A DNA stretch of 40,850 nt from Chara braunii (GCA_003427395.1 BFEA01000046.1:950099-990948); one strand, 5' to 3'. Numbered from the stretch's first letter, positions 20,035-31,964 are shown. Numbers and translations are program-made. The notes: a model not told the origin generated them from the sequence alone.

Positions 20035-20331
20035 TTACACCTTATGTACGTTGGGTATAAGGGATAAATCATTGAAAGACTATAAACTATTATTTGACAA
20101 GGTTGACTTTTGGCTGGTGAGAGTACTTACCATTTGTGGTTTAACCTGCATGTGGCTTAGTGAGATTCTTACTTAGTTTGAGATTCAGTTTGATAGGTAG
20201 TTGCTTTAGTTGCTCGCCATGTGCTAGAGCTATAGGAGTTAGTTTCAATTCCTGCATTTTCTGAGCTAAGTTTTTTTTTACTTACGATCAGTTATCGCAT
20301 TTTCTTGGATCATTTGTTATACTTGGCTTTG

Positions 20332-20655
20332 TATAAATTTTGGTAAGCTACTTCCTTTACGGGAAGAGCTGCCGAATTTCTGCAAATCCAAGGTGTAAGT
20401 CAAAATTTGATTTTTCAAAGCTCAACTTGTTTGATTTTTATATATGGCTTAATGAAAATCTGGGAAGTCTCATTTTCTAAAGGGAGTGCTGCCCAAATTT
20501 TTACTAATTCAGGGAATTAGACAAAATTTGACTTTGGACGATTGAATATTATTTGTATTTTCATATTTAGGCTGATATAAATCAAGGAAAGACGCTTTTC
20601 CAACGGGAAGCGCTGCCGAAATTTTATTAGTTTATAAGAGATATATTATATTTTT
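20332..20655 (+). repeat. LTR2 array C: three ~122-bp units
   Basis: Units begin at 20332 (TATAAATTTTGG), 20451 (AATGAAAATCTGG) and 20576 (TATAAATCAAGG). Each has a short inverted repeat such as CTTCC..GGGAAG followed by GCTGCC(G)AA. They correspond to units 1, 2 and 5 type of LTR1 and to the three of LTR3. Confidence 0.78.
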
Positions 20656-21599
20656 ACAGGTGGCGACTTTAGCGATCCACTATGTATGGGGGAGATTCTG
20701 TCATAGGTCTACCCTTCTTTGGGCACTTGCTTAGAGGTAGACCTAGGCTTGGCTATCAGGGGAGTCTTGAGTGAGAACGTGTCATGGGGATTTGATCTCC
20801 ATGTATTGACGATTTAGCTTGGACATTGACATGTCGTATGATACAGGTCTTCTTTGGACATTCGATCCAGGATTTGGACTAGCTTCAGGTTGATCCTACG
20901 ATGATCATCTTCTGTTATCCCTGATAAAAGGTCGGTTGGTTGATCGCCGACTCGTTGGCTTACGATACAACTTTGCTTACACATGTACCTCAACTTGATT
21001 GTCTCAGCCCTGAGATTTGATATGCTTCTTTGAGGGTTTTAACCAGACTTCATTTAATGACCATTATAAAGAACTTATAAAATTTGTGGAAAGTGGAACT
21101 ATGACTAGGGCTTGAGTGTGTGAGACGTGGTGTGAGTTACAAGGAACAGTAAAATTGATCACATTGGTGGATGGCAATGTGGTTATCGTTTGTGTCTATG
21201 TTTTATGCAGGTTAGTATTTTTGGAGTTTGGTATATGAGTCGTACCTTACACATAGTGAGAATGACAACAGTGTGAAGCACGATCTGCATACCTAATGGG
21301 TTTATGTTTCCCTTTCTTTGGATTTATCTCGAGTTCTTATTTAATATGGATATTGGAATGCCCGTTTATTTATTGAGTAGTATTGCTTGTTGACTTTTGT
21401 AGTTGGACGTTGTACTGTGTGACAGCCGTCAAAGTCAAATCCCTTGACTTCTTTCCATAATCCTGGATGATAAAGCTACTCCGGGGCGATAAGAGATGAT
21501 TGTCACGACAGGTATGAGCTTGTGTACCACCCACTCTCTGCAGGGTGCAGAAGAGGGTGTGGTTCTCAACCACATTTGATGGTTGTCTAGCGTCGAGAG

Positions 21600-22335
21600 A
21601 TTAACCCCTCAAGGCGCGTGTCATCCGACACTTGAGTGTCGAATACGACCCTCGAGACTACGAGGGACCGTATGAGTATAGGTACTACATAGTACGCCAT
21701 CATTACGACTGCTTGTGTATGCATGCATTGCTAGTCGATATGAGCTAGTCCTGCGTCCGCACGGTTTTATACTAAGTCTCACGCGCGATGCCTATCCGAT
21801 TTCCGCATCGGAGAGGGACTAAGAGTGTTGTCGCGTTGTTTGTTCTGTGTCTTTCTGTATTTGTGCGTATGTATGCGTGTTTTAATTTTTATGTTATTAG
21901 AGTGGTGTACGTGTGGTGCGTGGGATGCGTCCTAGTCCCCCGACGACGGGTCGCGCTTGGGACCTCAGCCCCTCAAGGCGTCGGTCCGCGTGCGGGTTCG
22001 ATAGAGGCGCAAGACTGTGTGTACCCGCTATGCTACAACGAACGAGAAACGTCCTTGGCTGGTCCACCTCTGCGATTGCAGCTGATTAGCTTTCATACTG
22101 TAGACTGGTCGCTCGGCGGGGATACGCCCACCGAAGGGAGGTGACAACTATCGTAAACGTCGCGTAGGCTCTATCCTGTCGTAGGGGCTCGCCAGAGGTA
22201 TGGCTGGCGCACTCGGCCGGAGCAGCTTGCGGAAGCTCCATGTGTATTCGCGACGAGGATCAGATCGACTCCTGCGTGACATGCCCGGGAGGGTCCCGCC
22301 CCGTTTTGTGCGGTGCCGGACCGATGCGCTCGACA
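21600..22335 (+). other. LTR2 conserved 3' terminal block
   Basis: The same landmark order as LTR1 and LTR3: GACACTTGAGTGTC near 21628, CTGCGTCCGCACGGTTTTATAC near 21750, GGGATACGCCC near 22120, CTATCCTGTCGTAGGGGC near 22172, ACTCCTGCGTGAC near 22269, and the terminus CGACA at 22335. Confidence 0.7.
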
Positions 22336-22337
22336 AG

Positions 22338-22356
22338 TGGCGCCGTTGCCGGGGAT
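22338..22356 (+). promoter_or_regulatory. primer binding site, tRNA-Asp type
   Basis: TGGCGCCGTTGCCGGGGAT lies 2 bases after the LTR2 end. It is complementary to the 3' end of eukaryotic tRNA-Asp including CCA, the usual primer for minus-strand DNA synthesis in several plant Ty3/gypsy retrotransposons. The match is exact over all 19 bases. Confidence 0.92.
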
Positions 22357-24208
22357 AACGGTTGCCTCCCGTTGTCCCTGGTGGAACGACATCCGGGTAT
22401 GAAAAAGTGAAAATTAGGCAAAAGGAGAAGTTTTCTTTTGACGTATACGGTCGATTGCTTGATACCTTGACTATCTTTGGGGATGTCATAAAACTGTGGC
22501 CTACGTATGAAGTGTTGATTATTAATGTATGCGCGGTTTACTTGAGGAAGGGAGTGTTTGGCTATACACTTAAGTACTCTAACGCATATAAAAAATAGTG
22601 GTCTCAACGAGCACCTTGTTATCCTAAGTATCTTTTGATAATTGGACGATACGTGGCATGTCTAATGCGGCCTGGGTTGAGTTGAGGCAGCGTCCGCATT
22701 CTTGGGTATGTCCACTACCGAAGAAAACTCAGTTAATAACTATCAAAGCTACGATGCTAGTGACTTATTACGGGAGTGATGTGTTAAGCCTGCTTTGGGA
22801 GGTAAAGACGTTAAGCTGAGACGACTCCCCCGAGTTAATAAAGCGTCGCTTTAGAGGAGGTTTTTGGATACGTGAGTGACTTGGATGAAGGGATGACTGA
22901 TAAGTGCGAAGTGAGGGGTTTAATGGTAAAAATATTTTCTTGAGTTCAGACTGAATTATGGTATGATAGGTACTGTGTGCCTTAATCCTTCGATGTTACC
23001 AGTTGACGATAAGTTGAGTCACCTAGGGGATTGTATAGATGTAACTACCGATAAAGTTTGAAAGTAGTGGTTACTTAGCAAGCGGTTTGACTAACCCGAA
23101 GAGAGGTTTATGTTTAAGTATGTGTAATATATATATAAGATTGTTTTTTATAACGGGTTTTATCTGGTTGTTGCCATATATGCGTTTTTTATTGTATTTT
23201 GTTTGATGTTCATTGATGACGTGTGTATGGATTGTTTCCAAGAGGACATAGATTTTGCATGAAACCTACGTCTGGCATGGGACCAGATGTGAATGGGGTG
23301 ACTTATTTTTGTGGAAGGTAGTTCTTCCTGAAGGGAGTCAGTCAGCGTGTACAATTTGTCCTCAGTGGAAGTGCATTCTTGAATTGTTATTCTCACGCTG
23401 AGGCTTAAAGAAGCAGTTATCAGTCTCAAGAATGATAGTGAGATCCACCTCGGAATTATGTTCCTGGTCCACTAGTGGGGTGTTGTTGTCTAGGAGAGTA
23501 ATTACATTATTTGTTGTGAGAGGAGGAAGGGGTTTGTTACCTTGCGGTGAGGTTTGATCTTTAGAGTGGGGCTCAGGAGTCGAGATGTTATCTCATGAGG
23601 ATTACACCGCTCCTCAGTATTATACGCTTTGCTTAAGAATTGAAGGGGTAATAATTGTATCATGTTATTTACTCATTGCTAGTCTTGTTTTTGCCTTATA
23701 GAATATGAAATATGTTGTTTATCTTGTTATATGACTGACAATTAAGTTGGGTTCATATTGTTGTTTATAAAGCATATTGTGTTTTTCAGCTACAACCTTT
23801 GCAAATAATTTGTGTTTATTATGTCGAGATTTATTGCTATTAATATATGTTATTTATCATGGGTTGTACTGCATTTTGGATTCATGTTGGAATACCCACC
23901 TATGTGGCATATGTATATTGTGTTTTTCCTTGATAATAGAAACCATAAGTGGTTAATGCCTAAGTTATGATTTGAGGGATTTAGCAGTGAATATTTATGT
24001 TCTATTTTAGGTGTATATTTATTTAAAGGCTCTCTTCGGTATGGCTTTTGTCTTGAATAGGCTCTCATGCGCGTCTACTTAATGAGTGTCGGGATAATTT
24101 TTAGCGGGGTATGTTATATTTTTGACTTAGATATGTAACTTCTCTCGAGTCTCGACCTTAACGCTACTCGTTGTTCTTCAACAGGTGCTGGGGTGGAGGG
24201 AGCTCGAG
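22357..24208 (+). other. retrotransposon leader between primer binding site and gag
   Basis: No coding frame is supported. The first ~60 bases (CCCTGGTGGAACGACATCCGGGTA) match the sequence after the LTR3 primer binding site, and a second block, CGGAATTATGTTCCTGGTCC at 23451, matches 36961. The rest is AT-rich towards the end. TTGTTCTTCAACAG at 24171-24184 resembles a 3' splice acceptor placed just before gag; a spliced gag mRNA is only a guess. Confidence 0.6.
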
Positions 24209-25267
24209 ATGGACGACTCTCAAAGGAAGATTGGGGTCGAGGAACTCGCCTCTATGCTGGGTCTACGAGGTTGGGAGCGAGACAACATACCCAAGGATGA
24301 GATCGACTTCTTCAAGGGCTATCATGTTTCAAACTTCCTTGACAAGTTTGGGCAGATAGCGTCTCACTACGAATGGAATGAGGAGCAGATGCTAAAGAAG
24401 GTTATGAAGTATATCCATATAAGCTTGAAGGAGGAAGTCAGTGGGTTGGTTAGAAGAGCGGGGTCATCATGGAGAAGGTTTTATAATGACATGTGGAATA
24501 AATACCGGCTAGGTGAGGAACAACTGACCAAAGGCGATTTGGAGAAGATAGATCGGTACAATTATGTGTCAGTAGGGCAATTCCTGATGGTGTATGAACG
24601 TGCGTCCCGAAAGTTTTGCGGGTTGTTTAAATATGACAAGTGTTTTGTTTTTCTTATGAATTTCACGGATGCAGAGCTGCGAGATTTGATTCGTGGGACG
24701 AAAGGAAGGTTTATATGAAACAAAATACGAGAAAATTTTGTAGAAAGCAATTTCGATTAACACCTCTGTCATACTTTGCGGGAAGCAAGAAAAAAAAAAG
24801 AGGCGTTGGATTATGAGAAGAATGAGCATGGCAAAAGGGCAAATGACCTTGCAGCAAACACCTCTGATGGTATGAGAGGTGGATTTCAAAAGGACGCTAA
24901 GGTCTTCAAACGAAATCATAGATGAAGCAAAGAAAAGAAAAGAGAGTCATGCGTTGAGAGGAAAGAGGTGCATGATAGAGTGAGGAATGATGCAACTCAT
25001 ACATGTGAGAGGACGTTTGACATCCCAAACAAGAAGGGAACAGAGGCGCGAAGGGTTTAAGAAGAAGTTAGTATGACACTACTGCGTGTTGTATCTGATC
25101 CAAAAAATGGGTGTGACGAGAATAATGCATCGTCAACTGCAAGTTGGAAAGGGCGGAAAAATAGCAGGCGGCGAGAGAAGTGGTCAAAGGTAGTATGTGC
25201 TTGTTGTGGAAAGACTGGTCATACCCCTCGTAGATGTAAGATGGCAAAGGAAGGAGTTAAGAGGTGA
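24209..25267 (+). pseudogene. retrotransposon gag with CCHC zinc knuckle, broken
   Basis: The first ATG in frame is at 24209 (MDDSQRKIG). The next 170 residues include DFFKGYHVSNFLDKFGQIA, HYEWNEEQ, and a helix-rich region around SSWRRFYNDMWNKYR, the pattern of the Retrotrans_gag domain (particle assembly and RNA binding). The frame stops at 24716-24718. A Lys/Glu-rich stretch follows in broken frames, then at 25073-25267 a basic tail carries C-x2-C-x4-H-x4-C (CACCGKTGHTPRRC, Cys at 25196, 25205, 25235, His at 25220), a nucleic-acid-binding knuckle. The upstream GTG at 24185 is not used as a start here because eukaryotes prefer ATG. No protease or RT follows, so the element is non-autonomous or truncated. 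Confidence 0.82.
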
Positions 25268-26519
25268 GACCGTTGTGCTTTAGATAAGGGCTCGGTTCCT
25301 ATCATCCTTTTACTCGTTTTGTCCATACCAAGAGAGGGATAAAATGATGTCAGCAGTCTTGAAACGACTTATAAATAAACACTTGGAAGGCTATGATGGT
25401 GTGGAAGACTCAGTTACTAAACTATTAAGTGATCATCTGCTTATGTTGTTTTTAAGTTCAGTCTCCAAGTTTTATGATACAAAATTTCATCTTCTATATA
25501 TTTTCTGATTCCGGGTGAGATTCTTACTTGTTGGGACTATGCGTACAATCTGGGTTTGACTATCCGCTCTCTAAGTTGATTTTAGGCTTGGTATTATGTA
25601 AGTGGGGGTCTTGTAAGATTTGATTGGTCGTACGCTGACGTCCTTTCATCCTTGCAAGAACGTTTGGGATCATTTTTGTGTATATTAGTCTTTTTTGACT
25701 TGTAGGGTATGTTATACAAAGTCTTTTGTCTTTTATTCGGACCTGGAATTGTGATGATTTAAGGCTTGTGAGGATTTGATACTTGAGATAATTTGATTTT
25801 TTTTGAAGTACCGTCTTGGTATGGGTTTTGATTTCCCGAGGTTGCAAAATCGTGAACGTTTTGGTCGTCATGAACATTCTCACCATTGTGGCCTTGTGAG
25901 TTTTTCTGTATTTATTATAATTGACATGTGAGAAAGAAAGATTTAATAGTGTGAAATAAAAGAGTGATAAAAGGTCAATGAAGTGTGCGAACCAAAGAGG
26001 GTTCGATAAAGTGAAGAAATAGTGATTATCAGTGAAGGTTTATGAAAGACTTGAAGAGTCCAAAAAATTATATAAACAGAGAGGTTATTCGTGAAGGCGG
26101 CCTAAGTGTTTATTGGTTTCATTTGGCCTCACCTTCAAGCGGAAGATATTTTAAAGGTTATATGGATAGTTCATCCATGAGTGAGAGGATGACAGAGATA
26201 TTTTTATAGTTGATTCTCCTTCAAATGGGAAGAGGTCTTAATACATTTTATAGAAGACCCATCCTTGAGTGGCAGGGTGGCTTGAAAGATTTTTGTGGTA
26301 CAATGGTTTTATCCTCTGCCAGAATCGACAACTTCATTCTGTTGGTTCTCAACTGTCGGTGGGGACGTCGTCTGCGGCAGGGAAACCCGCTTGATTTTGG
26401 GGACTCCTCTTGTTTAGCCTTTGGTTGTGAGTCACAGAGGATTTTTGTATGTGGCAGAGGGTGACCGCCGAAATCGGCATCCCCAGTTGTGTTAGTCACA
26501 TGATAATCGGTGGAGGCGT
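25268..26519 (+). other. internal region after gag without recognisable pol
   Basis: I searched all frames by eye for protease DTG/DSG, RT YxDD, RNase H and integrase HHCC/DDE patterns and saw none. A weak ~85-bp duplication is visible (CACCTTCAAGCGGAAGA near 26130 and CTCCTTCAAATGGGAAGA near 26217). The stretch ends where the reverse LTR begins at 26520, which probably truncates this element. Confidence 0.55.
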
Positions 26520-27524
26520 TGTCGAGCGTATCGGCTCCCGCCTTTTTGCAAGGGCGAGAGTCCTCCTGACCATGTCACGCAGGAGTAATACGAAACAAAA
26601 TTCAAAGACAACTTGGGAACAACGCCTAACTGATCCCGCGAGCCGCCGAGACGGCCGTAGTCGCGTCGTTCCTTCGTCCCTCTAGTCGGGTGCGCCAACT
26701 GTACATCCCACGGTCTGCTACGACAGGATAGGTTTCCGTGGGGCATAAGCTTACTCTCCCTAAGGGTCTGTCACCACCCTTAGGGGCGTATCCCTACCGA
26801 GCTACTTACCCACATGCGAAAGCTTTTACCTGCAGTCGCAGAGGTAGGTCAACCGAGGGCGTCTGCTCGTCTCGTTGCAGTATATGAAACGCTTGGTTAA
26901 CGCCAAGTGGACCCAACGCCGTCCGTCCCTTAGGGCGCTGATCTCCTAAGTTCAGAGCATGCTTTGGTCGACTAGGGCGGTCTCAACTAAGTGTGAAACC
27001 CAACATTATTCCTAGTCCTTTTACGATCACTTCGAAAACAAAACAACAAAAGTTTTTATATCTTATATCAAAATTATCAGTGATCAGGTCTTTGACTAGA
27101 TGAGATGATTTAGCCAAAGTATTTTCTCCTTAACCTGTATGACTGAAGAACTTTTATAATGTCGCTCCAAGATTATTAATTGAAGAAAAGACTAGGACTG
27201 ATCTTCCTATCATGACTACCGAAACTTGTCACGAATAACTTCTGCAAGTAAATACCACTGCTACCATGCAGATCAACAAGTGATCTGGTTCCTGGACGAA
27301 GTTTGAATTCTCAGTTCGACCACACTTCTGCTATCACCTCCTCCTTGCTTATGACATGCGTCTTATGCATGTGATTACCCCTCAATGCATAAGCATGATA
27401 GTGCAATCATTGGGGTAATCTAGATACTATCCATATGGTTCGACCTATCTACGAGAGATTGTTTTTTTTATTTTTTATTACTACCCTTGTAGTGTCACGT
27501 AAGTGTGACCCTACTATAAAGACA
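26520..27524 (-). mobile_element. LTR4: compact (~1.0 kb) LTR in reverse orientation, related to the giant LTRs
   Basis: Reading the minus strand, the 3' end CCGATACGCTCGACA (26534-26520) matches the LTR1 terminus at 14 of 15 bases. ACTCCTGCGTGAC lies 66 bases from the end, as in LTR1 (67). CTATCCTGTCGTAG (26730-26717), GGGATACGCCC (26794-26784) and the CGCCCTCGG...CTCTGCGA block (26861-26831) follow in the right order. The 5' end is placed at TGTC (27524-27521) because it is followed by GTCAC/GTGAC arms and an ACAAGGGTAG word like the start of the giant LTRs. No primer binding site follows at 26519. It is about one seventh the size of LTR1-3 and holds no hairpin arrays. Confidence 0.75.
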
Positions 27525-27557
27525 ACTCACCACATCACCTAACTTATAAAAACGCGC

Positions 27558-28646
27558 CTAGCCAGGATCGACTTGTCGGCCATCGCGGACCTCAGCCTCT
27601 ATCCGGTCGAGTCGTGTATCATCGAAAGTCAAGGTGGTGATGCTTCCACATCGCATGACTCGAACTTTTTGTGTGCCATAGAGAGAAGCCACCCGTGAGG
27701 CGAACCTCCAAACTATGGCGCGAAACGGCTGTCGCATCCTAAAGAGGTGCTCAATTGTGGTGTCCTTTATCAGGATGACGCTGTAGCATTCCCCGAATAG
27801 GGTAATTTTAACGCTCACAATGACCCAAGAAAGGCATTGGAGGTTGCTCGCGCGATGGAAGTATAGGGTATATCCATGAACTTCTTTCGGAAGTCGGGCC
27901 ACATTGGCACGAACATCCGCGCGCGAGTTACGAAAAAAATCCCTGCCCATCACTGAGCAGGCCAATAAACTCAACCCAACGTGTGGGTACTTCATTCTGA
28001 ACCAGTAATAATTGCTCCGCGCGCCGGATCAACTCCTCGTCACGTAGTGTCGTGAATCAGCAGATATCTGGCCTGAGTAAGATCTCACCGTCCGCTAGGC
28101 ATTTGCACACCGAAAGAGCCACCTGTTAGAAGAGGTGCCCACAAATTTCACAAGCCTCGTCATCAAACGCGGTGACGTCAAAGCGTTCCGAGCGAACGAT
28201 ATTGAATCTTTTCGCTCGCACCTGCCTCACATGATGAAGGAGGCTGAACGGACCTTGCTGATCGTTCAGCCAAAGTGCAATATACAGAAACATTCCTCTA
28301 ACCTCAGGAATGTTCTCTATACCTGGACACTATTCATGAACCACGACGAGGTTCATGTCTCCGTAATCTCGAGATGGATTAGGAGCAAAATCATACCGTA
28401 CAATATATCGGCCTGATTCAATCAAGAAAATATAGCTCCGCGGTGGTTCCCTCACGCTCCCATCCCAAAATCGCGGCTCTTCCCGTTCCAAGAAAAGTTC
28501 ATGTGGATTATATACCAATCTCCCTTTCCGTATCATGCCGGTGCGAGATCGCGTCGACACTGCTAACCAACTTGTCCCCGCCTCGCTCGTGCTAAACAAT
28601 CGGAGAATCACCGCCCCCGCGAACATCTGGGCGACGAAGCGGTAAC
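27558..28646 (-). pseudogene. broken ORF of unknown family, just upstream of LTR4
   Basis: On the minus strand a coding-like sequence runs from about 28646 (QSYRFVAQMFAG) to the TAG at 27558, about 33 bases before the LTR4 start. Its place and strand suggest the last ORF of the element whose 3' LTR is LTR4. It is in three pieces: 28646-28330 (ATG 28626; SYIFLIESGRYIVRYDF), a middle part in another frame at about 28320-27920 (DEACEICGHLF, then two stops at about 28133 and 28057, DEELIRRAEQLLLVQNEVP), and 27920-27558 (FHRASNLQCLSWVIVSVKI, RVMRCGSITTLTFDD). Total about 360 residues. It does not look like integrase, RT or gag; a third ORF or captured host gene is possible. I do not recognise the family. 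Confidence 0.55.
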
Positions 28647-30046
28647 TTTGTCAGGTCCAATTCAAATATACCAATTTTCTTCTTTTATTTTCATTCCCTT
28701 CCCGGACCGTGATTCTTATGTCACAAGGACGGTGCGAATACCCTTACAAGGGTATCCGCCCTGGTTTTTGCAAGCGACAAAAAAAAAGTTTGGTTTAAAG
28801 TTTAAGTATACCACGCGAGGCGCGGCTACGTCTGTGGTCAAGGCTGACTGGGTGGTTGACTAGAGTAGGGAGTGTGTGGGCATGCAGATTTGAGGTGCGC
28901 GTAATCTTTTTTATTTTTGATTGATGATTGTGAACGTCGGCGTACTCGCCGACCAGATATTTTATTTTTTTTCTGATTAAGCTACGATTAAAAAAAAATT
29001 GTTTCTTGATTGATGCGATTGCCTGTGACCCGTGCGTACGTGCAGAGGACGGCGTCGATAACAATGTGGTTCTGAAAATGTTTTTTGTAGGTTTGCGCGT
29101 TTCGCAGTATTAGTTTATTTAGGTGTTCGTTGGAGCTAGACCAAGCCTTGGGCCTAGCACTAGCGATTATGACGTCCGATCTTCATTAAAGAGATTTAAG
29201 GATCGAGATCCAATGGCAACAACGCGGGAGTATCAGAGAAGCGCAAGGGGGCCGAGGGGTCGAGGGTCCAGCGGGGCTACCCCCTTTGGTTTTGCCGTCG
29301 GCGGCGTTCGATCCGTGGTGGCACTTTCTAAGTAATTCTTTTAGCGCCATGTTCTTAATAATTTTTGTTATGCTCTGGCGTGCCATTGACCTGGACGCGA
29401 CGCCGGACTTAGTGGGCGTTACGGCGGTCGAGGACTTGGAGCTCGGGACCTCGTTGGACTGGTCGCGGGTTCAGGATGTTGGCGAAAGCCCTTACCACGC
29501 AGTTGCTGAGAACACAGTGTGATCAAAGGGTTGGTAATGCTAAATGTATACCGGCTACGTCACGGGCCCGGTAGGGGTCGCATGGGGTGTGTTGTATTCG
29601 CAGGATTGTCGAAGATGCGACTACAAACTGTTTTCGTGACTACGCCTAGGTTGCTATTTTATGGTATTACGGGAAAACCTCGTAGCAGCCACTCTCAGGC
29701 CCAAGCCTCCGATAAGGGAGCACGTGGGAGCCACACCAGCCAATAGGTGCGATGCCTACGTCGGCCGGTGGGCGGTACCGGACAGGGGTCAGCCTGTAGC
29801 ATTAGGCACGGGCTTCTCCGATGGGCCAGTCACTGTGCCTCCCCACCGGTCCCCTCCCCCTATGGGCACCAGTGGGTGACGGGCGTGGGTCCGGTCGGGC
29901 GAACCCAGGCGGCTGCCGGCAGAATAGGTAGCGCACCGGGCAGCCGTGGGCAGAGTAGGCAGGCAACGGGGCGGAACGGCGGGCGCTAGCAGAGTGGCGG
30001 CCAGTGGCGAAGTAGCTTGGAAGGAGGACTAATAAATGGAATGAAT

Positions 30047-31430
30047 CCAGACGCGTTTTCACGCCGGATTCACTCGAAGAAAGAAGCAATGGAGAAAGCA
30101 TAACGGGCAGGCAGTAAGGCGGATAGCTCGCCCAATTCTTGGCAGAATCGGGCGCAAAAAGATGCAAGGTAGGGGTATTTGATGGCTGCGAAACGAATGA
30201 CGGGGTTAGTCTTGACAATGGATTAGTAGATGGAGAGAAAGAAGAGGAAAAACGGTGCGCGGAGGTGTAGCGATGGTGGGAACAGTTATGCTAGAGGGAA
30301 AAAGAACCGTAACACGCCCGCTCCTTCATGGAATCCGGTGGGGAAAGAGGCGTTTTTGGGGTTCCGAGCCAGAGCGAATCAATTAGTAAGGTCAGATTTG
30401 GGTATAAGCCAATAGATTAAGAGATTTGTAGAGAGGGGTTACATAGAGAGTTGGCGGGAATCAGCTATGGAAGGAGGGAAAGAAGCGACATCCCGGTCGA
30501 ATCTTAACAGAACCGGACGGGGGAAGAGTTGTAACAAAGGTTCTTTGGGCCTGCGAACGTGATCATGGAGTTAGTTTTGGGAGAAAAATAGTGAAATGAG
30601 ACGTTATTAGAGAAAGCAGTGCAAGGGGCTATGGTGGAGAGGAGATGAGGGAGGATTGGAAAAAGGTATGTCTCCCCTGTTGCTGAGCGGAACCGGGCGG
30701 GGGATGGTTCGGATTCGAGGTTCTTAGGGCGGGCAACCTCGGGTCCGTAGTTGAGCGAGCGCACGAGCCAATAGATAAGGAGTTAGGAAAGAAAGTTGAT
30801 GCGTGAAACCATAGCTGGAGAAGAATAGGAGGGGAGGGAGGTCGAGAACGCTACTCGATTCTCGACAGAATCGATCGAGGGAGAAGGTTCAATACGGGCT
30901 TTGCATAGTTCCGACGAGGATCACAAGGTTAGTTTCAAGTGTAAGTTGCTTAGTCGTAAGATATAACAAGTATGGGCTGCACGATATGTGGGTAAACGCA
31001 GGTGGGAAAAGGGTGAAAATAGACATGTACCTACCCATTCTTTTGGGGGAGATTCATTCTTCCCTCTTGGTGCATATGACTCCCATCTGTGATCGCCTCT
31101 AGCTTATAAGCTCAACAACCAATCGTGATCCGGATGCTGACTCCTATGCTCGACATCCGCATCCAGGCTACTCTCTCCGAACGAACATAGACATATCAGT
31201 GGTCGGAGGCATTTTGAGAGCACCCCCGTATACAGACGAGAATCAAGGGAGGAAATGATACGGAGGCCAAAAGAGTGAAGGAAGCGGGCTGAGTAACCCC
31301 GGACGGGGATTGGTGCCAAGTGCGTGTGGAGGAGGGAGAGGCGCTACGACAGGGAAGAGATGGTTATGGCGGAGCAAGGAAGGCAGTCCTCGCTCGATCC
31401 CTCAGGGAACCGGGCGAACCAAGAATGTGA
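30047..31430 (+). repeat. LTR3 array A: tandem ~175-185-bp units each with a GAATC-type hairpin
   Basis: Hairpin centres recur at about 30141, 30327, 30504, 30683, 30864 and again near 31400. Examples: GCCCAATTCT-TGGC-AGAATCGGGC (30130-30153, one mismatch); CCGGT/ACCGG (30493-30516); CGATTCT-CGAC-AGAATCG (30856-30873, perfect). Between them the units share GGAGTTAG/GTTAGT, GAAAGGG and a GGTTC..GGG word after the hairpin. Arms change between units while pairing and the short loop are kept. Confidence 0.68.
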
Positions 31431-31964
31431 ATAGGGGGTTGGGAGATGGGCGAACCCGATAGTGGAGGCGGATTTGGAGCGAAGGCAGCGGACCTGGCGG
31501 TATGAAGTGAAGGTGCCGCGAGGAGTAACAAGGAAAAGGGGGCGGGCTGCGAGGCAGCAACCTTCTGTGCTGCCCTTTTGCTGTGAGCTTCACAGTTTTC
31601 TACGACTGCAGTGCTACAACAGCGGTTGTTGAGACTATTGAGGGTTACTGCGCTGCTTTCTGTATGGCAGGTCAGCACCGTGTGATTGCAGTTGGACCAC
31701 GGGGAGTGGGGGTGCGGTGTAGGGGGAGTGATCAGGCTGTAAGGGGAGGTAGTATTGTGAACTGGAAGGTCGTTAGGAAGGCTTGTGTCGGCAGTTCAGC
31801 GTCGGTTTGATCGAGCTACCACGTTTTGGCCACCATTGTGGGGCCCTCAAGCGAGTCAAGGTTTCAAGGCCTCTTCTCATGAGTTTTAGCGCACAATTCT
31901 TGGATCTGAGAGACTAAATTTTTCTACCTCTGCCCTTCTTGCTCTAAATCTGGTTTATTGGTTA

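Larger units (their letters stand above)
15655..22335 (+). mobile_element. LTR2: giant LTR (about 6.68 kb) followed by a primer binding site
   Basis: It starts TGTCGTACC and ends GCTCGACA, giving a 5-bp terminal inverted repeat TGTCG...CGACA. Just inside the start is ATACCCT-TACA-AGGGTAT, a 7-bp-arm hairpin shared with LTR3. The 3' end is followed two bases later by a tRNA-Asp-type primer binding site, so it is the 5' LTR of an element reading rightwards. It is homologous to LTR1 and LTR3 over its whole length but differs by blocks and array copy numbers. Array A is weak here: GTGCGCGGAGATG at about 17189 and GTGCGCAAAGTAG at about 17365 mark one ~177-bp period. No ORF is supported. Confidence 0.88.
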
